Shown piece by piece: positions 35,688 through 47,722 of a stretch of 64,000 nt of DNA. Numbering within the stretch: position 1 is the stretch's first letter; each line of letters opens with the position of its first letter. The translations under genes were made by a program, and so were the position numbers. Source of the DNA: Betaproteobacteria bacterium (GTDB lineage Bacteria; Pseudomonadota; Gammaproteobacteria; Burkholderiales; Rhodocyclaceae); the NCBI GenBank assembly GCA_016720065.1, contig JADJXY010000002.1, forward strand, positions 1,935,001-1,999,000, written 5' to 3'. The notes beneath the pieces were generated by a model. It did not search any database, was not told where the DNA came from, and saw only the letters and a program-made list of their open reading frames with translations.

Positions 35688-36110
35688 ATGGAAAAACTGG
35701 TCTGGGAGAACCGCTTCAGCGTCGGTGTTCCCGAATTCGACGAGCAACATCGCAAGTTGGCCGACCTCATCAATGAGCTGGTCGATTGTCTCGGCCAGCC
35801 GGCCCATAGCGAAGCCGTGGCAGACGTGCTGCACGCGCTGTCGGAGTACGCCAGCACCCATTTCGAGGCCGAGGAGACTCTGCTGCAACACCTGGCGTAC
35901 CCGGAACTCGAAGAGCAATGGAAGGACCACACCGAATTTTGTGAGACCGTGGCCAACGCCTGCTACGACGCGAGTTGCAATACCGCCGACCTGCCGGCGC
36001 TGCTCGCCTACCTGACCCACTGGTGGACCGACCACATCCTCCGCCTCGACATGCGCTACCGGCCCTTTGTCGCCGCACGCCTCGGGCAGCCCGCCCGTCC
36101 CGGAGCCTGA
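35688..36110 (+). CDS. Bacteriohemerythrin with one altered iron ligand
   Basis: A 140-residue hemerythrin-fold protein. The iron ligands by family position are His21 (DEQHRKL), His58 and Glu62 (THFEAEE), His81, His116 and Asp121 (TDHILRLD). The ligand expected at residue 77 is glutamine (YPELEEQWKDH instead of YPxxxxHxxxH). Hemerythrins bind oxygen at a di-iron centre and may act as an oxygen store, sensor or NO responder in microaerobic bacteria. The ATG at 35688 gives the standard N-terminus. The change may alter metal occupancy or oxygen binding. Confidence 0.88.
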   Translation: MEKLVWENRFSVGVPEFDEQHRKLADLINELVDCLGQPAHSEAVADVLHALSEYASTHFEAEETLLQHLAYPELEEQWKDHTEFCETVANACYDASCNTADLPALLAYLTHWWTDHILRLDMRYRPFVAARLGQPARPGA

Positions 36111-36158
36111 GCCCCCCTCTGCTACAATGCGCGGCCTTCTCCGGCCCGCCCGCTCCGG

Positions 36159-36192
36159 CTTTTCCCTTGGCTTTTCCCTTGGTTTTTCCCTT
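36159..36192 (+). repeat. Short tandem repeat ahead of queA
   Basis: The 12-base unit CTTTTCCCTTGG occurs twice exactly and then once partially (TTTTTCCCTT), ending 19 bases before the queA start codon. Copy-number change would alter the leader length, not the protein. Confidence 0.7.
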
Positions 36193-36210
36193 TTCTTCCG
36201 GGTGTCGCCC

Positions 36211-37254
36211 ATGTCCTTGAGCGTCGAGGACTTCGATTTCCCCCTGCCCCCCGAGCTGATTGCCCAGCATCCGGCGGCAGAGCGCCGCGGCAGCCGGCTC
36301 CTGCACGTGCGCGACAAGGCGCTGGACGATCTGCGCTTCACCGCTATCCTCGACCTGATCGCGCCTGGCGACCTCCTGGTCTTCAACGACACCAAGGTCA
36401 TCAAGGCCCGGCTCTACGGCGAAAAGCCCAGCGGCGGCAAGGTGGAGGTCATGCTGGAACGCATCGTCGACGCCCGCCATGCCGTGGCCCAGGTCCGTGC
36501 CAGCAAGGCGCCCAGACCGGGCAGCCGCTTGCGCCTCGCCGACGCCTTCGAGGTCGAAGTCACCGGCCGCGCCGGGGCCAAGGAAGAGTTCTTCGCACTG
36601 GAACTGGTGGACACCGGAGACCTCTGGCAATTGGCGGAACGCCATGGCCACCTGCCCCTGCCGCCCTACATCACCCACGCGGCCGAGGGTGACGACGAAA
36701 CCCGTTACCAGACGGTCTATGCCCGGGAACCCGGGGCTGTCGCTGCCCCCACCGCCGGCCTGCACTTCGACGAATCACTGCTCGCCGAGTTGCGCCGGCG
36801 CGGCGTCGGCACAGCCTTTCTGACCCTGCACGTGGGCGCCGGCACCTTCAAGCCGGTGCGGGTCGAGAAAATCGCCGAGCACCGCATGCACAGTGAGCGT
36901 TTCGACATTCCCGACGCCACCGCCGCGGCCATCGCCGCCACCCGCGCCGCCGGCGGACGGATCGTCGCCGTCGGCACCACCAGCCTGCGCGCCCTGGAAT
37001 CCGCCGCCGCCGAAGACGGCACGGTGCGGGCCGGCGCCGCCGAGACCGACATCTTCATCACCCCGGGCTACCGTTTCCGGGGGGTGGATAGGCTCATCAC
37101 CAATTTCCACCTGCCCCGGTCGACGCTGCTCATGCTCGTTTCCGCCTTCGCAGGCTACGACACCATCCGCGCCGCCTACGCCCACGCCGTCGCCCAGGGC
37201 TATCGCTTCTTCAGCTACGGCGACGCCATGCTGCTGGAGCCGGCCGGTCGCTGA
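36211..37254 (+). CDS. queA: S-adenosylmethionine:tRNA ribosyltransferase-isomerase
   Basis: A 347-residue protein. FPLPPELIAQHPAAERRGSRL, then LVFNDTKVIKARLYG, the AAPTAGLHFDE segment and FITPGYRFRGVDRLITNFHLP are standard QueA blocks. It makes epoxyqueuosine in tRNA, one step before queuosine. The next pathway gene, tgt, is usually adjacent; here it lies 7 kb away, behind a metal-efflux operon on the opposite strand. Start chosen at ATG 36211 because the protein then matches the family N-terminus. Confidence 0.95.
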   Translation: MSLSVEDFDFPLPPELIAQHPAAERRGSRLLHVRDKALDDLRFTAILDLIAPGDLLVFNDTKVIKARLYGEKPSGGKVEVMLERIVDARHAVAQVRASKAPRPGSRLRLADAFEVEVTGRAGAKEEFFALELVDTGDLWQLAERHGHLPLPPYITHAAEGDDETRYQTVYAREPGAVAAPTAGLHFDESLLAELRRRGVGTAFLTLHVGAGTFKPVRVEKIAEHRMHSERFDIPDATAAAIAATRAAGGRIVAVGTTSLRALESAAAEDGTVRAGAAETDIFITPGYRFRGVDRLITNFHLPRSTLLMLVSAFAGYDTIRAAYAHAVAQGYRFFSYGDAMLLEPAGR

Positions 37255-37278
37255 GGCGGCCGGCGATCCGCCTTCAGC
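37250..37278. terminator. Hairpin between convergent queA and the efflux operon
   Basis: GCTGAGGCGG pairs with CCGCCTTCAGC (one bulged T) across the end of queA and the end of the convergent gene at 37274. The stem is strong but lacks a clear U-run on either strand, so terminator function is only probable. Confidence 0.4.
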
Positions 37279-37657
37279 GCATCACCGCCCGCCCCTGCAG
37301 CGGCTTTTTGCCCGGCCACTGCAGCGTGACCAGCAGCTTGGCGCCACTGGCGATGCTGCCCTGTCCTTCGAGCCGGTCGCCGCCGACAGGCTTCAGTTCG
37401 ACCTCGCTGCGGTCGGCGCCGGACAGCACGGTCAGCTTGGCGCTGGCACCGCTGACGTCGACCGGGTTGCCGTGATTGCTGACATGGACCGTAACCCTGC
37501 CATCCTTGCCGACGATTTCGAACTGCACCTCGCCGGCCTCGGCCACGACGCCGCCAAACTGCGGCTTGCCGTGTTCGGCATGGGCGTGGGCAGGGGCCAT
37601 CGGCAGATTCAGCGCGCACAGCGCCAATGCTACGGTCAGAGTGTTTTTCAGGCGCAT
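37274..37657 (-). CDS. Small periplasmic protein of the metal-efflux operon
   Basis: A 127-residue exported protein, MRLKNTLTVALALCALNLP with a cleavage near AHA, then HAEHGKPQFGGVVAEAG and a beta-rich body ending QGRAVMR. The His-rich mature N-terminus suggests metal contact. The ATG at 37657 follows AAAGGAAATG, a good ribosome site. It is the last gene of the operon, 23 bases after the RND pump. I do not know a named family. Confidence 0.75.
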   Translation of the reverse strand: MRLKNTLTVALALCALNLPMAPAHAHAEHGKPQFGGVVAEAGEVQFEIVGKDGRVTVHVSNHGNPVDVSGASAKLTVLSGADRSEVELKPVGGDRLEGQGSIASGAKLLVTLQWPGKKPLQGRAVMR

Positions 37658-37680
37658 TTCATTTCCTTTCACGAGAATAA

Positions 37681-40797
<3,117 letters not shown>

Positions 40798-40807
40798 GCT
40801 CTGCTCC

Positions 40808-41920
40808 TCAGCGTATCTGCGAAATCAGGCTGGCGCCCTGCACCACCGCCCGCTCGCCGGCCTTCAGGCCGCCGGTGACGACGACCCGCAGGCCGTCCAG
40901 CGGCTGGGTCTGCACCGCCCGCGCCTCGAAGCGCTCGGGCGCCGTCTTGACCCAGACGATCACCTGGTTGGCCGTGTTGCGGGTCAGCGCCGCCATCGGC
41001 AGCGGCAGGCCGCGTAGCGTCGCCTTCAGGCCGACCTGCACCTTGACCGGCTGGCCGAGCGGCAGCGTCAGGCCGGCGCCGGTCGCATGGTTTTCGAACA
41101 TCAGCGGCAGCGCCTGCTCGCGCAGCCGACGGCTGGCGCCGATGTAGCTGAGCGGCACCGAACGCTCGCCGACCGCCACGCTCGCCGACACCACCTGGTC
41201 GAGGGGCAGCGGCTCGTAGGCGCTGGCCTCGATGTGCAGGCTGTCCGGGTCGATGACCTCGAAAATCAATTCCTTGACCTCCACCACCTGACCGACCACC
41301 GCATTGCTCGCCGCCAGCACGCCGGAGACCGGCGCGACCAGCGCCTCTCGCCCCGACAGTCCGGCGCCGACCGCGGCGATCCGCCCGTGCAGGCTGGCCA
41401 GTTCGCTCTCGGCCGCCTCGATGTCCTTCTTGGGCACCGTATCGGCCAGTTCCTGCAGGCGATGCAGGCGCTTCTCGGCCAACCCCCGGCTGGCTTTCAG
41501 TTCGGCCAGCAGCGCCGACTGGTTGGAACGCTCGATGGCCCCGGACGAGGGCGCGACCCAGGCCAGCACCTCGCCCTTTTTGACCTTGCTGCCGGCCGCC
41601 GGCAGGCCATGCGGCCCGGCCGCCTCGATGCGCCCGGGAATCATCGCCTGGACGCGCCCGCCGAGATGCGGGTCCATGATGACCCGGCCGGTCAGTTCCA
41701 GACTTTTCGGCAGGTCGGCCTCGACCGTCCGTTCGGTCAGGACGCCCATGCCGCGCTGGGCCGACTTGGGCAGGAAGACGGCCCCGTCGGGCAGGCGCTG
41801 CGGGGTGTTGCCGGGCACCACCATGGTCTTCTTCTCGTCACCGTGGTCGTGCCCCTCATGGGCCGTCAGCGGCAGGCTCAGGCCGGCCAGCAACAGGCTC
41901 AACAGATGAACGTGTTTCAT
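40808..41920 (-). CDS. RND periplasmic adaptor (CzcB/CusB type)
   Basis: A 370-residue membrane-fusion protein with a signal peptide and a His/Asp-rich mature N-terminus (AHEGHDHGDEKK), which is common in metal-handling adaptors. A biotinyl-lipoyl-like hairpin (GSKVKKGEVLAWVAPSSGA) and a coiled-coil segment follow. It bridges the inner-membrane pump and the outer-membrane channel. The ATG overlaps the preceding gene as ATGA and the pump follows 10 bases later. Confidence 0.9.
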   Translation of the reverse strand: MKHVHLLSLLLAGLSLPLTAHEGHDHGDEKKTMVVPGNTPQRLPDGAVFLPKSAQRGMGVLTERTVEADLPKSLELTGRVIMDPHLGGRVQAMIPGRIEAAGPHGLPAAGSKVKKGEVLAWVAPSSGAIERSNQSALLAELKASRGLAEKRLHRLQELADTVPKKDIEAAESELASLHGRIAAVGAGLSGREALVAPVSGVLAASNAVVGQVVEVKELIFEVIDPDSLHIEASAYEPLPLDQVVSASVAVGERSVPLSYIGASRRLREQALPLMFENHATGAGLTLPLGQPVKVQVGLKATLRGLPLPMAALTRNTANQVIVWVKTAPERFEARAVQTQPLDGLRVVVTGGLKAGERAVVQGASLISQIR

Positions 41921-42426
41921 GCCCGACCTCCCTTGCGCCCACGGCGCCAGAGCAGCAGGGCGATCAGCCCGGCGAGCAGGGCCAGCCCGCCAAGGATGCG
42001 GCCGCTCCCCGCCGTGCCCGCCGCCGCGGCGCTTGGTGCATGGACGTCGAAGTCAGCGGTCAGCAGATCGCTCTCGGCGCCCGCGACCAGCGTCATCGCC
42101 AGCGCATATTCGCCCGGCTGGCGCAGGGGTTTCAGCCAGTCGGCGTCGGCGATCAGGTAGTCGCCGCGCTCGGCGCGGAAGCTCGCCTTGGCCGCCTTGC
42201 CGCCGGTATCGACCTCCAGCGTCGCGCCGAGCACCGGCGCATTGCTGTCGGCCCGGTCGATGTAGAAGACAAAGCCCTCGTCCTCCAGCCGGCCGACCAC
42301 TTCGAAGGCTTCGCTTTCCGCCACGGCGACCGGAATCGGCGCCGCCGGGTCTGCCGCCCCCGCCACCGGGCCGGCCAGCGCAAATGCCAGGCTCAGCCCA
42401 AGAACATGTCCAAGTTTCAAACTCAT
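41917..42426 (-). CDS. Exported protein with C-terminal membrane anchor, metal-efflux operon
   Basis: A 169-residue protein: signal peptide (SLAFALAGPVAGAAD), a beta-rich periplasmic domain (VVGRLEDEGFVFYIDRADS), and a C-terminal helix with a basic tail (LALLAGLIALLLWRRGRK). It therefore faces the periplasm while anchored in the inner membrane. Start ATG 42426 is preceded by GGAG. It sits between the outer-membrane factor and the adaptor genes and probably assists metal delivery, but its family is unknown to me. Confidence 0.72.
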   Translation of the reverse strand: MSLKLGHVLGLSLAFALAGPVAGAADPAAPIPVAVAESEAFEVVGRLEDEGFVFYIDRADSNAPVLGATLEVDTGGKAAKASFRAERGDYLIADADWLKPLRQPGEYALAMTLVAGAESDLLTADFDVHAPSAAAAGTAGSGRILGGLALLAGLIALLLWRRGRKGGRA

Positions 42427-42431
42427 GCTGT

Positions 42432-43640
42432 TTACTCCGGCAACAAGCCAAGACTCTGGCGCCATTGCGATATGCCCTGAGCCAGCGCGATGCGCGCCCG
42501 GCCCAGCGCCCGTTCCGCCTCGAAGGCTTCGCTGTCGATGCGCAGGCGCGTCGGCAGATCGCTTTCGCCAAGACGGAAGGATTTGTCGTAGAAGCCGCGG
42601 TTTTCCCGCGCCAAACCGGCCCGCTGTTCCGCCGCCGCGAGTTGCTGGCGGGCCGCCGCGACCTGGGCCCGCACGGCGGCGACTTCCAGGCTGAGGCGTT
42701 CGCGTTCACGTTCGAGTTCGACGCCGGCCTCGATGGCCTCCGCATTGGCCGTCGCCACCCGGGCGTCCTGGCGTGGCCCGGCACCGAAGGGAATGCGCAA
42801 CGCCAGGGCCCAGGTCTGTGCACTCGGTTCGCCGGAGGCAGCGCGATCGCTGCGCGTCGACAACATCAGCTCCGGATTGGCCCGGCTCTGCGCCCGGGCC
42901 AGATCGACCTGACGCCGCGCCACGTCGCTCTGCGCAGCCAGTTCGCGCAGGGCCGGATGCTCGGCCGCCGCGGTGGCCGGCTCCGGCTCGTATTGCACCT
43001 CGACGTCGCCGACCGGCCGGCCGCTCAGGCTCTCCAGCCGATGCCGCAGGCCCAGTTCAGCAGCCTGTGCCTCGGCCTGCAGGGCCTGGCTTTGGGCCAG
43101 CACCCCGGCGGCCTGGTTGAGGTCGGCCCGGGACAGGTCCCCGGCGGCGAAGCGGCGGGCCACGTCTTCGCGCAGGCGTGCCGCCGCGGCAAGCCGCTCG
43201 CCGGCCAGCGCCAACTCGTTGCGGGCGCCCTGCCAGTTCCACCAGCTCTCACGCAACACCTGGGCGAGGCGCAGGCGCAGCGTCTCGCCGCGCCCGGCCG
43301 CCACGTCGGCCTCGGCGGCGGCCAGCGCCTGGCTGCCGCTGCGTTCGCCGGGCAGCCAAAGCGGCAGGACGAGGCCGATTTCATTTTCGCGGGCGCCGTT
43401 GCGACGGTTGAAACGGTCGCTGCGGGTGCCGATTTCGACGCTGGGCGGCGCCGCCGTCCAGGCATCGGCGGCGGCGCGCAGGGCGGTGGCTCCCCGCTGG
43501 CGCTCGTGCAGCGCGGCGGCCGCCGGCTGGCGCTGCCAGGCTGCGGCAAAGGTACGGGCAAGGGCCGTCTCGCCCTGTGCCGAAGCGCTGGCGAAGAGGC
43601 TGACAAGCAAAATGGGCGCGAGGCCGAAAACGGTTCGCAT
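42432..43640 (-). CDS. TolC-family outer-membrane factor (CzcC type)
   Basis: A 402-residue exported protein with the repeating long helices of outer-membrane efflux factors (for example LAAAEADVAAGRGETLRLRL and RIALAQGISQWRQ). It forms the outer-membrane channel for the RND pump encoded downstream. The length is normal for CzcC-type proteins. A 107-base gap separates it from the upstream CzcI-like gene. Confidence 0.87.
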   Translation of the reverse strand: MRTVFGLAPILLVSLFASASAQGETALARTFAAAWQRQPAAAALHERQRGATALRAAADAWTAAPPSVEIGTRSDRFNRRNGARENEIGLVLPLWLPGERSGSQALAAAEADVAAGRGETLRLRLAQVLRESWWNWQGARNELALAGERLAAAARLREDVARRFAAGDLSRADLNQAAGVLAQSQALQAEAQAAELGLRHRLESLSGRPVGDVEVQYEPEPATAAAEHPALRELAAQSDVARRQVDLARAQSRANPELMLSTRSDRAASGEPSAQTWALALRIPFGAGPRQDARVATANAEAIEAGVELERERERLSLEVAAVRAQVAAARQQLAAAEQRAGLARENRGFYDKSFRLGESDLPTRLRIDSEAFEAERALGRARIALAQGISQWRQSLGLLPE

Positions 43641-43746
43641 GGGGGTTCCTCCGGTTGCTGGATGGCATCAACCGGCGGTATGCCGCACCGGCCCTCGTGG
43701 CAACGCGGACCTTCAGGGATTCTGGGACGAGGCAAGCCGCCGCGGA

Positions 43747-44130
43747 TCAGGCGGCGGCTCTGGGAGGGCGTTCGAGCCCTTCGGGAATACGCGAGGAAAA
43801 CGGCGCCTGCGGAGCCTCGACCGTGGCGTCGCTGCCGTCGAGCACCGGCAGTTGCGGGCCCGCCGCCACGCCACCCGGCAGGTGACCCAGGATGTGTCCG
43901 GGGCAGCAATGATGCTGCGCCTCGTCGCAGGCTGCCTGGGCGTGGTCATCGCAACCGGCACAAGCGTCGCCCGCTGCCGTGTGATCATGGTCATGATCGT
44001 GCGCGTCGGCCACCGCCACCGGATGCTCGTGGGCCGCCATGCCGCCGGTCGCCTCCCAGCCGAAACTCGGCGAGAAGACGGTCAGCAGCATGACCAGAAT
44101 CAACAGGCGGGAAACGAGGCGTGTCAGCAT
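43747..44130 (-). CDS. CzcI-like His/Cys-rich periplasmic metal protein
   Basis: A 127-residue exported protein with a dense histidine and cysteine region (HDHDHDHTAAGDACAGCDDH, then HHCCPGH) and an FSSRIPEGLERPP ending that resembles the C-terminus of CzcI. CzcI-type proteins precede czcCBA and modulate metal response. It is the first gene of the operon, and its promoter must lie in the 95 bases between it and tgt. Confidence 0.7.
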   Translation of the reverse strand: MLTRLVSRLLILVMLLTVFSPSFGWEATGGMAAHEHPVAVADAHDHDHDHTAAGDACAGCDDHAQAACDEAQHHCCPGHILGHLPGGVAAGPQLPVLDGSDATVEAPQAPFSSRIPEGLERPPRAAA

Positions 44131-44225
44131 CAGGGCTCAACGATAGCGTAGACAATCTATACAATCACGCACCCGGCGCAAGAAGCTCTGATTTGCGCCA
44201 AAAATTCATAAGAATCAAGCTACCC

Positions 44226-45350
44226 ATGCACTTCGAACTCCTCGCGACCGATGGCGCCGCCCGCCGCGGCCGCCTTGGCCTGGCCCACGGCACCGTCGAG
44301 ACTCCGGTCTTCATGCCCGTGGGCACCTACGGCACGGTCAAGGCCATGACGCCGCAGTCCCTCGCCGAAGTCGGGGCGCAGATTTGCCTGGGCAACACTT
44401 TCCACCTCTGGCTGCGGCCGGGGCTCGACGTGGTGCGCGCCCACGGCGGCCTGCATCGCTTCATGAACTGGGACCGCCCCATCCTCACCGATTCGGGAGG
44501 CTTTCAGGTCTTTTCCCTGGGCGCCCTGCGCAAGATCGGCGAAGAGGGCGTGAAATTCTCCTCCCCCATCGACGGCGCCAAACTCTTCCTGACCCCGGAA
44601 GAATCGATGCGCATCCAGCACGGGCTCAATTCCGACATCGTCATGATCTTCGACGAGTGCACGCCCTACCCGGCCAGCCATGAGGAGGCAGCCGCTTCGA
44701 TGCGCCTGTCGCTGCGCTGGGCCCGGCGCTCCAAGGACGAGCATGACCGGCTGGGCAATGGAAACGCCCTCTTCGGCATCGTCCAGGGCGGCATGTACGA
44801 GGATCTGCGGGACGAATCCCTGGCCGGGCTGGATGGCATCGCGAATGGGCGTGGATTCGATGGCATGGCCATCGGCGGCCTTTCGGTGGGCGAGCCGAAG
44901 GAAGACATGTCGCGCATCCTGGCCCACACGGCACCGCGCCTGCCCACCGGGAAACCCCGCTACCTGATGGGCGTCGGCACGCCGGAAGACCTGGTGGAAG
45001 CCGTGACCGCCGGCATCGACATGTTCGACTGCGTGATGCCCACCCGCAATGCCAGGAACGGCCACCTGTTCACCCGCTTCGGCGACGTCAAGATCAAGAA
45101 CGCCCGTTTCAGGAACGATACCGGCCCCCTCGACCCTTCCTGCACCTGCACCACCTGCACCCAGTTCACCCGGGCCTATCTGCACCACCTCTTCCGGGCC
45201 GGGGAAATCCTGGGTTCCATGCTCAATACCCTCCACAACCTGCACTACTACCAGACCCTCATGGCGGAAATGCGCGGGGCCATCGAGACCGGCCGTTTCG
45301 GCCCGTGGCGGGAAGCGTTCCGGCGGGACCGTCAAGGTGGCATTGCATGA
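44226..45350 (+). CDS. tgt: tRNA-guanine transglycosylase
   Basis: A 374-residue TIM-barrel enzyme. ILTDSGGFQVFSLG carries the first catalytic Asp, and MFDCVMPTRNARNGHLFT carries the nucleophile Asp. The zinc site is CTCTTCTQFTRAYLHH. It exchanges guanine 34 for preQ1 in tRNAs with GUN anticodons. The ATG at 44226 gives the normal family N-terminus. yajC, secD and secF follow, as in most proteobacteria. Confidence 0.96.
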   Translation: MHFELLATDGAARRGRLGLAHGTVETPVFMPVGTYGTVKAMTPQSLAEVGAQICLGNTFHLWLRPGLDVVRAHGGLHRFMNWDRPILTDSGGFQVFSLGALRKIGEEGVKFSSPIDGAKLFLTPEESMRIQHGLNSDIVMIFDECTPYPASHEEAAASMRLSLRWARRSKDEHDRLGNGNALFGIVQGGMYEDLRDESLAGLDGIANGRGFDGMAIGGLSVGEPKEDMSRILAHTAPRLPTGKPRYLMGVGTPEDLVEAVTAGIDMFDCVMPTRNARNGHLFTRFGDVKIKNARFRNDTGPLDPSCTCTTCTQFTRAYLHHLFRAGEILGSMLNTLHNLHYYQTLMAEMRGAIETGRFGPWREAFRRDRQGGIA

Positions 45351-45401
45351 CCGGTGCTAGAATGCCGCCTTTCGTTTCGACCGCTTTGAGGAAAACCCCC
45401 C

Positions 45402-45734
45402 ATGATTAGCCTTGCCCACGCCCAGGCCGCAGCCCCCGCCGGCGGCGCCGATTACACCGGCCTCATCATGATGGTGGCCATGTTCGCCATCGTCTGGCTG
45501 ATGATGATCCGCCCCCAGATGAAGCGCGCCAAGGAACACAAGACCATGGTCGAGGCGCTGCAAAAGGGCGACGAGATCGTGACCCAGGGAGGGCTCGCCG
45601 GCCGGGTCACCAAGATCGGCGAAAACTACCTGCACGTGGATGTTGCCGAGAGCAAGGACGGCGCCGTCGAAGTCATCGTGCAAAAGACGGCGGTGGCCAA
45701 CCTGCTCCCCAAGGGCACGCTGAAAGGACTGTGA
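45402..45734 (+). CDS. yajC: YajC, Sec translocon auxiliary subunit
   Basis: A 110-residue single-pass membrane protein. The LIMMVAMFAIVWLMMIRPQMKRAKEH segment is a membrane helix followed by the conserved RPQ-K region, then EIVTQGGLAGRVTKIG. YajC associates with SecDF. Its position between tgt and secD is standard. Confidence 0.95.
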   Translation: MISLAHAQAAAPAGGADYTGLIMMVAMFAIVWLMMIRPQMKRAKEHKTMVEALQKGDEIVTQGGLAGRVTKIGENYLHVDVAESKDGAVEVIVQKTAVANLLPKGTLKGL

Positions 45735-45747
45735 GGCGTGAAGAGAG

Positions 45748-45826
45748 AGGAGTGAGGCGCCATACCCGACTCCGGGCTTGGCCCTGCTTCCGTCCTCAAC
45801 CCGCCCACCTTCCACCCCTCACTCCT
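45748..45826. repeat. Inverted repeat between yajC and secD
   Basis: AGGAGTGAGG (45748-45757) and CCTCACTCCT (45817-45826) are exact mirror copies with a 59-base loop. They fill most of the 101-base yajC-secD gap and end ten bases before the secD start, so a long-range stem could affect secD translation. Confidence 0.45.
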
Positions 45827-45835
45827 CACTGAGCC

Positions 45836-47710
45836 ATGAATCGCTACCCCCTCTGGAAATACATCGTCGTCGCCGTGGCGCTTGTGCTGGGCTTCGTCTA
45901 TACCCTGCCCAACTTCTTTGGCGAGTCGCCCGCCGTCCAGGTTTCCAGCGCCAAGGCCACCCTGAAGACCGACGACAAGACGCTGGCCCGGGCCGAGGAA
46001 GCACTCAAGGCGGCGGGGATCGCCCACGACGGCATCCAGCTCGATTTCAACGGGGTCAAGGCCCGCTTCAAGGACACCGATACCCAGTTGAAGGCCAAGG
46101 ACGCCCTGGAAAAGGCCTTCAATCCGGACGCCGCCGACCCCCATTACGTCATCGCCCTGAACCTGCTCACGGCCTCACCGTCCTGGCTGACCGGCCTGCA
46201 CGCCCTGCCCATGTACCTGGGCCTGGACCTGCGCGGCGGCGTGCATTTCCTGCTCCAGGTGGACATGAAGGGGGCCCTGACCAAGCGCCTCGATTCCGTC
46301 GGCGCCGACGTGCGCACCCTGATGCGCGACAAGAATGTACGCCACGCCGGCGTGAGCCGTGAGGGCGAGCGCCTGGTGATCCGCTTCCGCGACGCGGAAA
46401 CCCGCGACAAGGCCCGGACCACCCTCACGGACGCCCAGCCCGATCTGGCCCTGGTCGAACAGGGTGAAGGCAGCGACCTCCGTCTGGTCGCCACCCTGAA
46501 GCCCGAAGCGCTCAAGCGCCTGGGCGAATTCGCCCTCAAGCAGAACATCACCACCCTGCACAACCGTATCAATGAACTGGGCGTCGCCGAGCCGGTGATC
46601 CAGCAGCAGGGCGGCGACCGTATCGTCGTCCAGTTGCCCGGCGTGCAGGACACGGCCAAGGCCAAGGACATCCTGGGGCGCACCGCGACCCTGGAAATCC
46701 GCATGGTGGACGACGCCCCTGGCGTCCTGGAAGCCGCCCTGGCCGGCAACCCGCCTTTCGGCACCGAACTCTATACCGAACGGGGCGGATCGCCCCTGGT
46801 GGTGAAAAAGCAGGTCGTCCTCACCGGCGACCGCCTGACCGATGCCCAGCCCGGCTTCGACAACCAGACCAACGAGCCCGCCGTCCATCTCAATCTCGAC
46901 TCCGCCGGGGCGCGCATCTTCAAGGACATCACCCGGGAAAACGTGGGCAAGCGCATGGCCATCCTGCTCATCGAAAAGGGCAAGGGCGAAGTCATCACCG
47001 CCCCGGTCATCCGCACCGAAATCGGTGGCGGCCGGGTGCAGATTTCCGGCCGCATGAACACCGTCGAGGCCAACGACACGGCCCTGCTGCTGCGTGCCGG
47101 CTCCCTGGCGGCGCCCATGGACATCATCGAGGAACGCACCATCGGCCCCAGCCTGGGTGCGGAGAACATCAAGAAGGGCTTCCATTCGACCCTGTGGGGC
47201 TTCGCCGCCATCGCCATCTTCATGATCGCCTACTACCAGATGTTCGGCGTCATTTCGGTGATCGCCCTGGCTTCCAACCTGCTCTTCCTGGTGGCCCTCC
47301 TATCCCTTCTTCAGGCTACCCTCACGCTGCCCGGCATCGCCGCCATCGCACTCACCCTGGGCATGGCTATCGACGCCAACGTGCTCATCAACGAGCGCGT
47401 CCGGGAAGAGCTGAGGAACGGCGTGCCTCCCCAGGGCGCCATCTCCGAAGGCTACGAACGGGCCTTCGGCACCATCCTCGATTCCAATATCACGACCCTC
47501 ATCGCCGGCCTGGCCCTCCTCATTTTCGGCTCCGGCCCGGTACGCGGCTTCGCCGTGGTCCATTGCCTGGGTATCCTGACCTCCATCTTTTCGTCGGTGG
47601 TCGTCTCCCGCGCCCTGGTCAATCTCGTCTACGGCCGCCAGAAAAAGCTGGTCAAGGTCGCCATCGGCGCCGTGTGGAAGCCGGGCCTCGCCGGCAACGG
47701 CACCCAGTAA
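45836..47710 (+). CDS. secD: Protein translocase subunit SecD
   Basis: A 624-residue membrane protein: one N-terminal helix, the periplasmic P1 region opening with YLGLDLRGGVHF, and a C-terminal five-helix bundle with GPSLGAENIKKG and GMAIDANVLINERVREE. It uses the proton gradient to help pull proteins through SecYEG. The length is typical of a betaproteobacterial SecD. It is 12 bases upstream of secF. Confidence 0.96.
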   Translation: MNRYPLWKYIVVAVALVLGFVYTLPNFFGESPAVQVSSAKATLKTDDKTLARAEEALKAAGIAHDGIQLDFNGVKARFKDTDTQLKAKDALEKAFNPDAADPHYVIALNLLTASPSWLTGLHALPMYLGLDLRGGVHFLLQVDMKGALTKRLDSVGADVRTLMRDKNVRHAGVSREGERLVIRFRDAETRDKARTTLTDAQPDLALVEQGEGSDLRLVATLKPEALKRLGEFALKQNITTLHNRINELGVAEPVIQQQGGDRIVVQLPGVQDTAKAKDILGRTATLEIRMVDDAPGVLEAALAGNPPFGTELYTERGGSPLVVKKQVVLTGDRLTDAQPGFDNQTNEPAVHLNLDSAGARIFKDITRENVGKRMAILLIEKGKGEVITAPVIRTEIGGGRVQISGRMNTVEANDTALLLRAGSLAAPMDIIEERTIGPSLGAENIKKGFHSTLWGFAAIAIFMIAYYQMFGVISVIALASNLLFLVALLSLLQATLTLPGIAAIALTLGMAIDANVLINERVREELRNGVPPQGAISEGYERAFGTILDSNITTLIAGLALLIFGSGPVRGFAVVHCLGILTSIFSSVVVSRALVNLVYGRQKKLVKVAIGAVWKPGLAGNGTQ

Positions 47711-47722
47711 GGGGAAACGAAC

